The notes: generated by a model not told the origin, from the letters alone. Shown: positions 1 to 4,318, numbered from the stretch's first letter. The stretch: 5,165 nt of DNA from Candidatus Iainarchaeum sp. (GCA_017610245.1 JAFCCK010000067.1:1-5165); one strand, 5' to 3'. Program-made: numbers and translations.

Positions 1-208
1 CAATTGCCTCCTCAACAAACTTTTCACCCATCCCAACCTCAATTTGCTCATAGGCAGGCGCTAGCTGCCCCTGGCACAAATATATAATGCTTGCTATCTC
101 ATCGCTTTCCGCTTCCTCAAAAAGCTCTGCGAGTAAATCAGTCATTTTGAGCCTAGAGGAAACCTCCTCAATTTTCTCAAAATATTCTGCCAGTTTCTTG
201 AATCGCAT
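1..208 (-). CDS. lig: ATP-dependent DNA ligase, N-terminal part (runs off left edge)
   Basis: Sixty-nine codons read leftward from ATG at 208 and continue past the window edge. The protein begins MRFKKLAEYFEKIEEVSSRL and contains IIYLCQGQLAPAYEQIEVGM at about residues 41-60. This matches the pattern of the helical N-terminal DNA-binding domain of archaeal and eukaryotic ATP-dependent ligases (R/K-L-x(6)-TDLLAELF, then an IYLLQG-x-x-P and E-I-G-MGEK block). The enzyme seals nicks with ATP through a lysyl-AMP intermediate; the catalytic KxDG motif lies outside the window. An internal ATG at 145 is possible but would remove a conserved helix, so 208 is preferred. There is no clear ribosome binding site. 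The gene lies 57 nt behind the small ORF at 266-532 on the same strand, so co-transcription is likely. A 6-bp inverted repeat (208-213 with 221-226) sits at the start codon. Family assignment rests on recall of conserved positions, not a search. Confidence 0.85.
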   Translation of the reverse strand, partial: MRFKKLAEYFEKIEEVSSRLKMTDLLAELFEEAESDEIASIIYLCQGQLAPAYEQIEVGMGEKFVEEAI

Positions 209-265
209 CCACTATAATTAAGTGGAACTTATTGAAAAGTTTTTCCCCCGCCTGCTTAGCGTTTT

Positions 266-532
266 TCACTCCACTGTTGCAACAAGCACTTTTTCCTGCT
301 CTTCCCCATTCTGTTCCTTTAGCACGAGATACTCGTATGCCTTTTCCAGGGCGAGAATTGCCTTTGGAATATCGTTCACTTTCAATGAGGAGCTTGATTT
401 CCACTCATCATTCTTGTCCTTATAGTTTCTCTGGATTGAAACGCTATTGAATTTGCCCCCTTGGCTGCTCTCGTTTTCCCATACTGCCACTTGGATGCCG
501 CCAGCTGCGAATTTCTTTACAGGAACACTCAT
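266..532 (-). CDS. Small conserved-looking hypothetical protein, 88 aa
   Basis: An 88-residue soluble protein with no signal peptide or membrane segment. The first two thirds have beta-strand character (VKKFAAGGIQVAVWENE, then FNSVSIQRNYKDKNDEW). A predicted helix follows (LKVNDIPKAILALEKAYEYL, about residues 50-69) and then an acidic, Gln-rich tail. I recall similar short proteins with a VWEN...YKDK...W...SL+VND+PKA pattern in archaeal and bacterial genomes, annotated as hypothetical; I do not know a function. A perfect GGAGGTG ribosome binding site 5 nt upstream of ATG (site at 538-544) fixes the start and is the strongest translation signal in the window. It lies between the tRNA-like gene upstream and the ligase 57 nt downstream, all on the minus strand. 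A role in DNA metabolism with the ligase would be guilt by association only. Confidence 0.85.
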   Translation of the reverse strand: MSVPVKKFAAGGIQVAVWENESSQGGKFNSVSIQRNYKDKNDEWKSSSSLKVNDIPKAILALEKAYEYLVLKEQNGEEQEKVLVATVE

Positions 533-537
533 TTCCC

Positions 538-544
538 CACCTCC
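538..544 (-). promoter_or_regulatory. Strong Shine-Dalgarno site for the 88-aa ORF
   Basis: Minus-strand GGAGGTG lies 5 nt before the ATG at 532. It matches the complement of the archaeal 16S rRNA 3' tail and decides the start. Confidence 0.8.
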
Positions 545-563
545 TTTTTGAATTTTGACAAGT

Positions 564-600
564 GGTTGTGTCAGTTAATGGTTCAGCCCCTGGCACAACC
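564..600. other. 11-bp hairpin between the tRNA-like gene and the 88-aa ORF
   Basis: Positions 564-574 pair with 590-600 over 11 bp with one T·G wobble, leaving a 15-nt loop. It starts one base beyond the 3' end of the tRNA-like gene at 602-691. A T-run does not follow on the minus strand, so it is not a simple terminator; a processing signal or a 5' leader structure for the next ORF are possible. On the minus strand the 5' arm reads TGCCAG followed by GGGCTGAA, which resembles a class II tRNA D-arm. Confidence 0.5.
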
Positions 601-601
601 G

Positions 602-691
602 CGGTGGCGGGGGGATTCGAACCCCCGAAGCCCCGTGGATGAGCTTACCCGGTCATAAGCCGGGTCCATTAAACCTCTCTGGCACACCACT
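602..691 (-). tRNA. Class II tRNA-like gene, anticodon UAU (identity uncertain)
   Basis: Read on the minus strand it folds as a class II cloverleaf. The acceptor AGTGGTG pairs with CGCCACC except at 1-72 (A·C), with T·G at 6-67. T8 and G9 follow, then D-stem CCA/TGG with loop GAGAGGTTTAA, anticodon stem CCCGG/CCGGG with a 7-nt loop CTTATGA, a 6-bp variable arm AAGCTC/GGGCTT with loop ATCCACG, T-arm GGGGG-TTCGAAT-CCCCC, and discriminator G73. T33 is present, so the anticodon is TAT with G37. The long variable arm and G73 are serine-like, but UAU would read the Ile codon AUA, a class I tRNA job. No intron is needed because the anticodon loop is already seven bases. A TATA-like element lies about 28 nt upstream. 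It could be a functional odd tRNA, a tRNA-like RNA, or a decaying gene. Confidence 0.6.
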
Positions 692-712
692 AAAAGGTTT
701 ATTAATCTCAAA

Positions 713-724
713 GGATAATATTTT
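713..724 (-). promoter_or_regulatory. TATA-like element upstream of the class II tRNA-like gene
   Basis: On the minus strand the spacer reads AAAATATTATCC, centred about 28 nt before the tRNA 5' end at 691, the right place for an archaeal TATA box. The same AT-rich spacer also offers a plus-strand TTTATTAA at about 698-705, so direction is not certain. Confidence 0.45.
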
Positions 725-727
725 AGT

Positions 728-776
728 GTGGATGAGCTTACCCGGCTATTAGCCGGGTCCATTAGGCCACTCTGGC
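728..776 (-). pseudogene. Partial copy of the class II tRNA-like gene, lacking the T-arm
   Basis: These 49 nt match 635-683 at 43 positions. The copy contains D-arm, anticodon arm and the 5' strand of the variable arm. Its continuation is AT-rich, so the variable-arm partner, T-arm and 3' acceptor are missing. All six differences fall in loops: three in the D-loop and three in the anticodon loop (CTAATAG instead of CTTATGA). The changed loop lets the anticodon stem extend to 8 bp around AAT. Upstream sequence (GCGGTATCAG) does not give a matching acceptor. It may be a truncated pseudogene from tandem duplication or the 5' half of a split gene; no 3' half is seen in this window. Confidence 0.55.
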
Positions 777-840
777 TGATACCGCTTAGGTCTTTTTTTG
801 TGATCCGCCGTTCAGCCACTCTTTTTTCTTTTTTTAACAT

Positions 841-1056
841 AACACCACCGCCTATCTCTCAGCTGCTTCGCTTCATGCAACACTAATAAGCCCGCGCAAT
901 CTCTTGGGCTTTCTCTCTGTTTCAACAAACCTGCAAATCCTGAATTCAACCATAGCAAACCACCTGAAATAATTTGCCGCGCGGGGCTTTATAAGCAGTG
1001 GGAAAGAGAGTGGATTTCCGGTGTTTTTTGCTTGGGAAGGGTTTCCACTGTCCTAC
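841..1056. other. Intergenic region without a supportable gene
   Basis: No convincing coding sequence is seen on either strand; the longest idea is a 26-codon minus-strand ORF from 953 with no support. A TATA-like CTTTATAAG near 985-994 is palindromic and could serve either strand. Downstream of it CAGTGG...AAA (996-1005) can pair with TTT CCACTG (1042-1050), and a competing GTGGA/TCCAC pairing (1010-1014 with 1044-1048) is nested, so a short structured RNA or leader is possible. The minus-strand tRNA-like block ends in A-rich sequence at 820-840. Confidence 0.4.
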
Positions 1057-1080
1057 TTAGGTGCACCTTTCCGCGCCTAA
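1057..1080. promoter_or_regulatory. 8-bp inverted repeat just upstream of the GT4 TATA box
   Basis: TTAGGTGC (1057-1064) pairs with GCGCCTAA (1073-1080) with one T·G wobble and an 8-nt loop; it also contains the palindrome AGGTGCACCT (1059-1068). It abuts the TATA box at 1083, the usual place for an archaeal activator or BRE-proximal operator. Function is inferred from position only. Confidence 0.35.
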
Positions 1081-1082
1081 AA

Positions 1083-1091
1083 ATATTTAAA
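1083..1091 (+). promoter_or_regulatory. TATA box of the GT4 glycosyltransferase gene
   Basis: ATATTTAAA is centred about 27 nt before ATG 1114, which predicts transcription starting at or next to the start codon, that is a leaderless mRNA. No Shine-Dalgarno site is present, in agreement. Confidence 0.65.
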
Positions 1092-1113
1092 CCACTTTAA
1101 ACTTACTTATTGC

Positions 1114-2505
1114 ATGCCAAAATTGCCTTTGCCTTCTAGGAAGAGGATTGCTGTGATTCATAGCCAGCTATTATGCATTGACGGCGTGTCACTCGAAGCG
1201 GAAAAGTGGGTCAAGGCATACAGGGCTTTGGGCCACAAGGTTTTTCTCGTAGCGGGAAAATTCTGCTCAGAGCCAAAGCTGCCATACAAAGTGATTCCAG
1301 AGCTCGCCTTAGACCACCCCACGGTGGAATCCATCAAGAGAATGGCATTTGAGGCCCCGCTTGGAGAGGACGAAAGCAAAGCCCTACGCGACCTCATCTC
1401 CTCTACTGTAAAAAAAATCAAGCCAGAGCTGAAGGAATTTATTATAAGGAACGGCATAAACGTTCTGAGCATTGAGAATGTGCTTGCAATACCGGCAAAC
1501 ATCCCCCTAGGGATTGCCCTCAAGGAAATAATAGATGAATTGAACATCCCAACAATAATGAGGCATCACGACTTCTTCTGGGAGAGAAGCTACTACATAA
1601 AATACAACAATATTCCTGACATACTGGGAAAAGCCTTCCCTCCAAAGCTTAGCAGCATAAAGAATGTAACAATCAGCAGGGTGGCGCAGCAGGATTTTCT
1701 CCGTTGGACAGGAGTTGACAGCACAGTAATAGAGAATGCTGTCGATTTTGCAAAGCTTGCCAAGGCAGATTCCTATAACAGGGACTTCAGAAAGGATTTT
1801 GGCATAAGGAAAAACCAGCTGCTTTTCTTGCAGCCCACTAGAATCCTTGAAAGGAAAAGGATTGAAAGGAGCATTGAACTCGCAGCCGCAATTAACTGCA
1901 CTTTCAAGCAGAAAAACAAATGCGTTTTAATGGTAACAGGGCCAACAGCAGGGCCTGAGGGCAAGGAATACTTCGAGCTTTTGGTGAAAAAGGCTCGCGA
2001 ATTGGCAGTTGATGTCATCTTTGCATCCGACAGAATCTACCTCTATCGCACTGAAAGCGAGGGCAAAAAAGTCTACAGCATTGACGATGCTTATGTAAAT
2101 GCCGATTTGGTCTGCTTCCCCAGCGACATAGAGGGCTTTGGCAATGTGGTAATAGAGGCAGCCGCCTACAAGAAGCCTCTGTTCGTAAACAACTATCCCG
2201 TGTTAAGGGAAATAAGGGCAAAGGGCTTTGACTTCATTGAGATGGACCAGGAGCTTGGAAAGGACACAGTGAAAAAAACAGTTTCAATTCTAAGGAACGC
2301 AAGGCAGAGAAAAGCCATGGTTGAAAAGAACTTCAAGGTAGCAAGGAAGCACTACTCCCTTGAAGCCCTTGAATTCCACCTCAAAAGCCTTATTGCGGAA
2401 GCAGACAAGTGGAATTTTGAGCGGCTGCTCTCTGAAATCAACGCATTGATACACAGGGCAATCCATGCGCTAATCGACCTCGTTATGCTGAAGAGGTTCA
2501 GGTGA
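1114..2505 (+). CDS. GT4-family glycosyltransferase, candidate mannosylglucosyl-3-phosphoglycerate synthase
   Basis: A 463-residue cytoplasmic enzyme with the two-domain GT-B layout. The N-terminal acceptor domain starts RIAVIHSQLLCIDGVSLEAE (residues 11-30) and includes IENVLAIPANIPLGIAL (120-136) and RHHDFFWER (150-158). The C-terminal nucleotide-sugar domain has FLQPTRILERKRIE (238-251), VTGPTAGPEGKEYF (274-287) and SDIEGFGNVVIEAA (337-350), whose E340 and E348 form the GT4 EX7E motif. The start is set by the leaderless promoter geometry. The DGVSLEAEKW and IPxNIPLGIAL...HHDFFWER blocks recall GT4 enzymes that I associate with mannosylglucosylglycerate synthesis, where GDP-mannose is the donor. 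The gpgS gene 1.8 kb downstream on the same strand supports that reading, but sequence alone does not fix donor or acceptor. The last 30 residues form a predicted basic amphipathic helix. Its codons (AAG, AGG, ATA) resemble those of gpgS. Confidence 0.9.
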   Translation: MPKLPLPSRKRIAVIHSQLLCIDGVSLEAEKWVKAYRALGHKVFLVAGKFCSEPKLPYKVIPELALDHPTVESIKRMAFEAPLGEDESKALRDLISSTVKKIKPELKEFIIRNGINVLSIENVLAIPANIPLGIALKEIIDELNIPTIMRHHDFFWERSYYIKYNNIPDILGKAFPPKLSSIKNVTISRVAQQDFLRWTGVDSTVIENAVDFAKLAKADSYNRDFRKDFGIRKNQLLFLQPTRILERKRIERSIELAAAINCTFKQKNKCVLMVTGPTAGPEGKEYFELLVKKARELAVDVIFASDRIYLYRTESEGKKVYSIDDAYVNADLVCFPSDIEGFGNVVIEAAAYKKPLFVNNYPVLREIRAKGFDFIEMDQELGKDTVKKTVSILRNARQRKAMVEKNFKVARKHYSLEALEFHLKSLIAEADKWNFERLLSEINALIHRAIHALIDLVMLKRFR

Positions 2506-2513
2506 CCGCAATA

Positions 2514-2593
2514 CCTTTAAATAGCTTTCTTTGCCCAATTTAATTGAGCTCTCATGAAAGGTGAATGTCTTCCAGTACGTTGATTCTGATTTT
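2514..2593 (+). repeat. tRNA-Pro promoter/leader repeat, copy 1
   Basis: This direct repeat matches 4069-4142. Shared parts in order are ACCTTT(T)AA as TATA box, CCAATT-AATGA, TCTCATGAAAGGTGAATG, CTTCC, TAC and TCTGATTTT. The TATA box (about 2516-2523) starts 10 nt after the GT4 stop codon, with predicted transcription start near 2546. The leader can encode a 9-residue peptide, MKGECLPVR (2554-2580), conserved as MKGECLPIL in copy 2, though conservation extends past both stop codons, so an RNA element is equally possible. In this copy only, TTCCAGT (2570-2576) pairs with ACTGGAA (2602-2608). tRNA-Pro(UGG) follows at 2654. Confidence 0.7.
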
Positions 2594-2653
2594 ATTTATT
2601 CACTGGAATGCCTTAAAAAGATTTTTTCAATAAATTTATTAGTAGTTCTAGAT

Positions 2654-2726
2654 GGGGCTGTAGTCTAGTTTGGTAGGATTTATGCTTTGGGAGCATACGA
2701 CGGGGGTTCAAATCCTCCCAGCCCCA
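2654..2726 (+). tRNA. tRNA-Pro (anticodon UGG)
   Basis: A complete 73-nt cloverleaf without an intron. The acceptor GGGGCTG pairs with CAGCCCC, T8 and A9 follow, the D-stem is GTCT/GGAT, and the anticodon stem is TATGC/GCATA with loop TTTGGGA, giving TGG at positions 34-36. The variable loop is CGAC, the T-arm GGGGG-TTCAAAT-CCTCC, and discriminator A73 is as in archaeal tRNA-Pro; CCA is not encoded. It decodes CCN proline codons, chiefly CCA and CCG. AT-rich sequence 14-30 nt upstream (AATAAATTTATT) could act as its own promoter besides the leader-repeat TATA box. It is clearly a paralogue of the intron-containing tRNA-Pro at 4168. Confidence 0.95.
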
Positions 2727-2746
2727 ATCAACTTTCTAAAAACCTC

Positions 2747-2889
2747 ACCACCTCCAATAGAGAATTTTTTCTTTCGACTTGTGCGCTGTTCGGCTTAAAC
2801 TTTTCCCCCTTCGGGTCGCTGCGCTAAAAGTTTAATGCCTCCAACGCACGAACCGTCTCCAGAAAAAATTCAGCCTAAATGGAGGTGGT
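2747..2889. repeat. 143-nt imperfect inverted repeat
   Basis: Two arms of about 63 nt are inverted copies of each other. Paired blocks from outside in: 2747-2756 with 2880-2889 (10 bp), 2762-2772 with 2861-2871 (11 bp), 2776-2785 with 2845-2857 (10 bp with a 3-nt bulge), 2792-2794 with 2837-2839, and 2795-2804 with 2826-2835 (10 bp). The 21-nt apex contains CCC-CTTC-GGG. It begins 20 nt after tRNA-Pro(UGG) and covers the start of the 53-aa ORF. It could be a structured RNA, a MITE-like or terminal element end, or a recombination scar. Confidence 0.7.
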
Positions 2890-2996
2890 TCGGTTTGAGT
2901 TTTTCAAAATTTTCAGATTCAAAGAGAAGCCCTTTTGGGGATGGTTACTCCTTTGATGAGTTAACCAAGCACATGAAGGACTGGTGGTTTCCATGA
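2835..2996 (+). CDS. Unrecognised small Trp-rich ORF, 53 aa, next to the endonuclease-like gene
   Basis: ATG 2835 opens 53 codons ending in TGA at 2994-2996. The product has a basic, aromatic middle (KWRWFGLSFSKFSDSK, residues 15-30) and a C-terminal part, FGDGYSFDELTKHMKDWWFP (34-53), that looks like genuine soluble protein sequence, with five tryptophans. I recognise no family. The stop overlaps the ATG of the next gene as ATGA, the arrangement of translationally coupled genes. A TATA-like CTTAAACTT lies about 36 nt before the start, as for the tRNA-Pro leaders, but it sits in the arm of the inverted repeat. The frame is open upstream only to 2799. It could also be a remnant of a longer gene. 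Not certain to be expressed. Confidence 0.4.
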   Translation: MPPTHEPSPEKIQPKWRWFGLSFSKFSDSKRSPFGDGYSFDELTKHMKDWWFP

Positions 2997-3010
2997 ATAC
3001 CGGAAACCAC
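2984..3010. promoter_or_regulatory. Perfect 9-bp inverted repeat around the endonuclease ATG
   Basis: GTGGTTTCC (2984-2992) and GGAAACCAC (3002-3010) enclose ATGAATACC, so the stop of the 53-aa ORF and the first candidate ATG lie in the loop. A third GTGGTTT is at 3051-3057, directly against a TATA-like element. The set looks like operator half-sites for a helix-turn-helix protein or a translational control hairpin. Which of these is inference. Confidence 0.45.
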
Positions 3011-4078
3011 TTCCTTACAAATATTAGCGGAAATCCACTCTCTTTGCAAAGTGGTTTAAAAAGAAAAAAGATAGAATCTAGCATGAGTCGTCTCTATCTT
3101 AATGTAGGAAAAGAGGAACAAATAAGAATTGTTGGAGAGTTATGGCAAAAGATTGGGTTGACCTCAAGGGAGATGGCTAAACGACTTGGATGGAATAGAA
3201 GCTCGTTTTTCTTCTACAAGGATGGCACATATCGCATACCATATAATCGTTTGATTGATTTGTGTAATTTGGCTGGTGTGGATGTGAGTGATCGCTCCCT
3301 TAAATTTATTGAAATAAATAACCAGCCCAAAGGAGAAAAGCTGGATCTTTCCAAGGTGGATGAACCAATTTTTCAAGCACTTAAGCCCGTTGAGTGGCAA
3401 AAAGTTGTTGCTGTGGGGGTTTTGACTGATGGTAGTTTGTGTCGCCGGAAATCTGATGGAAAATATATGCTGAGGTTTTCCAGTAGTGACAAAAATTTGC
3501 ATGCGTTTTTCCAAAAACTTGTGCTTGTAGCATTTAATGAAGGACCTTCGGGGTTTGGAAAAACGAAGGACCAGAACATGTGGATAACCTCTTACCAACG
3601 TAGCCCTAAAAATCCAATGATTCAAAAACTCCTGAGTTTTTCTGCGACCTATTCAACCAAGGAAGATACTAAACCATTCCTCAATTTTCTTCTTGACGAA
3701 AGAAATGAAGTAAAAATTCAAGCTTTGCGATTTGCAATGAGCTGTGATGGTTCCGTTTCCATTAAGAAAAGATCAAATGGTGTAAAAGGCTATGAACTTA
3801 AACTTGCTTGTGCTCACCCCGCGCTAAATGCGCAATGGCAGGCACTCTTTCATGGTATTGGCCTAGATATGAATATGTGCCGAGACAAAAATGTTTTCAG
3901 TGGAATTCAAGGAATATCAAGCGGCAAAAAGGAATCCTTCCAAAGATTTGCTGAGATGGGCGGTTTTCTACCAACCAACGTAAAAGTGACAAATGGGAAT
4001 TATATTGGGATGGAGAAGAATGAAGTATTAAAGGCCATCGTAGAACGCGATGTTGAAAGTCTTACAAAACCTTTTTAA
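2993..4078 (+). CDS. LAGLIDADG homing-endonuclease-like protein with N-terminal HTH
   Basis: From ATG 2993 the product has 361 residues. A helix-turn-helix is predicted at about 54-96, including LTSREMAKRLGWNRSS. Two degenerate LAGLIDADG helices follow: VVAVGVLTDGSL (138-149, acidic D146) and ALRFAMSCDGSV (244-255, acidic D252). They lie about 106 residues apart, the spacing of a single-chain two-repeat enzyme that cuts or binds an asymmetric 18-24 bp site; both acidic positions are kept, so activity is possible. It is free-standing: no intein or intron junction is seen. Codon use (TTG, TGT, CGT, GAT) and T-richness differ from the neighbouring GT4 and gpgS genes, suggesting transfer. The start is uncertain: GTG 2984, ATG 2993 (overlapping the preceding stop) or ATG 3083, which has a TATA-like TTTAAAAA 25 nt upstream. 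The TAA stop lies in the next leader repeat's TATA box. A domesticated regulator is the alternative. Confidence 0.8.
   Translation: MNTGNHFLTNISGNPLSLQSGLKRKKIESSMSRLYLNVGKEEQIRIVGELWQKIGLTSREMAKRLGWNRSSFFFYKDGTYRIPYNRLIDLCNLAGVDVSDRSLKFIEINNQPKGEKLDLSKVDEPIFQALKPVEWQKVVAVGVLTDGSLCRRKSDGKYMLRFSSSDKNLHAFFQKLVLVAFNEGPSGFGKTKDQNMWITSYQRSPKNPMIQKLLSFSATYSTKEDTKPFLNFLLDERNEVKIQALRFAMSCDGSVSIKKRSNGVKGYELKLACAHPALNAQWQALFHGIGLDMNMCRDKNVFSGIQGISSGKKESFQRFAEMGGFLPTNVKVTNGNYIGMEKNEVLKAIVERDVESLTKPF
3055..3062 (+). promoter_or_regulatory. TATA-like element for an alternative endonuclease start at 3083
   Basis: TTTAAAAA is centred about 25 nt before ATG 3083, which fits a leaderless start that would give a 331-residue protein keeping both the HTH and LAGLIDADG regions. 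GTGGTTT overlaps its 5' side. Confidence 0.4.
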
Positions 4079-4142
4079 ACATTCAATCGTCCAATTATAA
4101 TGATTCTCATGAAAGGTGAATGCCTTCCCATACTCTGATTTT
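4069..4142 (+). repeat. tRNA-Pro promoter/leader repeat, copy 2
   Basis: Direct repeat of 2514-2593 with a 6-nt gap near its end (GTTGAT absent) and a short gap before TCTCATG. The TATA-like TTTTTAAAC (4072-4080) contains the TAA stop of the endonuclease-like gene. The leader encodes MKGECLPIL (4109-4138), differing from copy 1 by synonymous changes in Cys and Pro codons and by V/I and R/L. It ends in TCTGATTTTT, a possible archaeal terminator-like T-run, 25 nt before tRNA-Pro(GGG). Confidence 0.7.
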
Positions 4143-4167
4143 TCGACTGTTTTTGATAGTTATATCT

Positions 4168-4263
4168 GGGGACGTAGTATAGCTTGGTCGAGTATCCCAG
4201 CTCGGGGCCTAGGAGTTTCTAGACGAACAGCTGGTGACGGGAGTTCAAATCTCCCCGTTCCCA
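4168..4263 (+). tRNA. tRNA-Pro (anticodon GGG) with a 21-nt intron
   Basis: The acceptor GGGGACG pairs with CGTTCCC (one G·T), D-stem is GTAT/GTAT with G·T ends, anticodon stem CCAGC/GCTGG, T-arm GGGAG-TTCAAAT-CTCCC, and discriminator A73. The anticodon loop is interrupted at 4208-4228, between positions 37 and 38. The precursor folds as a bulge-helix-bulge: central helix TCGG with ACGA (three pairs and one G·A), bulges GGC and ACA, and an inner intron stem CTAGG/TCTAG with loop AGTT. Cleavage after the second base of each bulge yields mature loop TCGGGGA, a tRNA-Pro that decodes CCC and CCU. Position 33 is C instead of the near-universal T, and it is one of the paired bases of the splicing helix. 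It is a diverged paralogue of the tRNA-Pro at 2654. Confidence 0.92.
4208..4228 (+). other. tRNA intron (21 nt), canonical 37/38 site
   Basis: Removed by the archaeal tRNA splicing endonuclease from the bulge-helix-bulge described for the host tRNA. It is far too short to encode anything. Confidence 0.85.
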
Positions 4264-4275
4264 ATCTTTCAATTC

Positions 4276-4285
4276 TTAAATTTAA
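4276..4285 (+). promoter_or_regulatory. TATA-like element of gpgS
   Basis: TTAAATTTAA is centred about 40 nt before ATG 4319. Transcription would start near 4306, leaving a short leader that just includes the AGGTG ribosome binding site at 4308-4312, 6 nt before the ATG. Confidence 0.45.
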
Positions 4286-4318
4286 TGGGGGTTTTGTTAA
4301 CTAAACTAGGTGTTTCCA

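Noticed and set aside
67..598. 13-nt direct repeat GCCCCTGGCACAA at 67-79 and 586-598
   Set aside because: One copy encodes the conserved CQG segment of the ligase. A 13-nt match is not unlikely by chance in 5 kb.
728..780. Plus-strand box C/D guide RNA (GGATGA ... CTGA)
   Set aside because: The C box is imperfect, there is no terminal stem, no D'/C' pair, and copy 1 lacks CTGA; the minus-strand tRNA reading explains more.
583..840. 85-codon minus-strand ORF with an internal GLMDPA..RVSSST repeat
   Set aside because: The repeat and the C-terminal GFESPRHR are translations of the two tRNA-like copies and the T-arm, so this is a shadow of RNA sequence.
1158..1547. 129-codon minus-strand ORF
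   Set aside because: It lies wholly inside the GT4 gene, which has clear motifs, and its own sequence is Ser-rich shadow.
2879..2956. 25-codon ORF (MEVVRFEFF...) with a supposed frameshift at TTTTGGGG leading to GDGYSFDELTK
   Set aside because: The downstream frame is open on its own from ATG 2835, so no frameshift is needed.
3164..3625. 153-codon minus-strand ORF
   Set aside because: It is antisense to the LAGLIDADG gene and shows no recognisable protein features.
4116..4304. 62-codon plus-strand ORF
   Set aside because: It reads through the tRNA-Pro(GGG) gene and its leader; no independent support.
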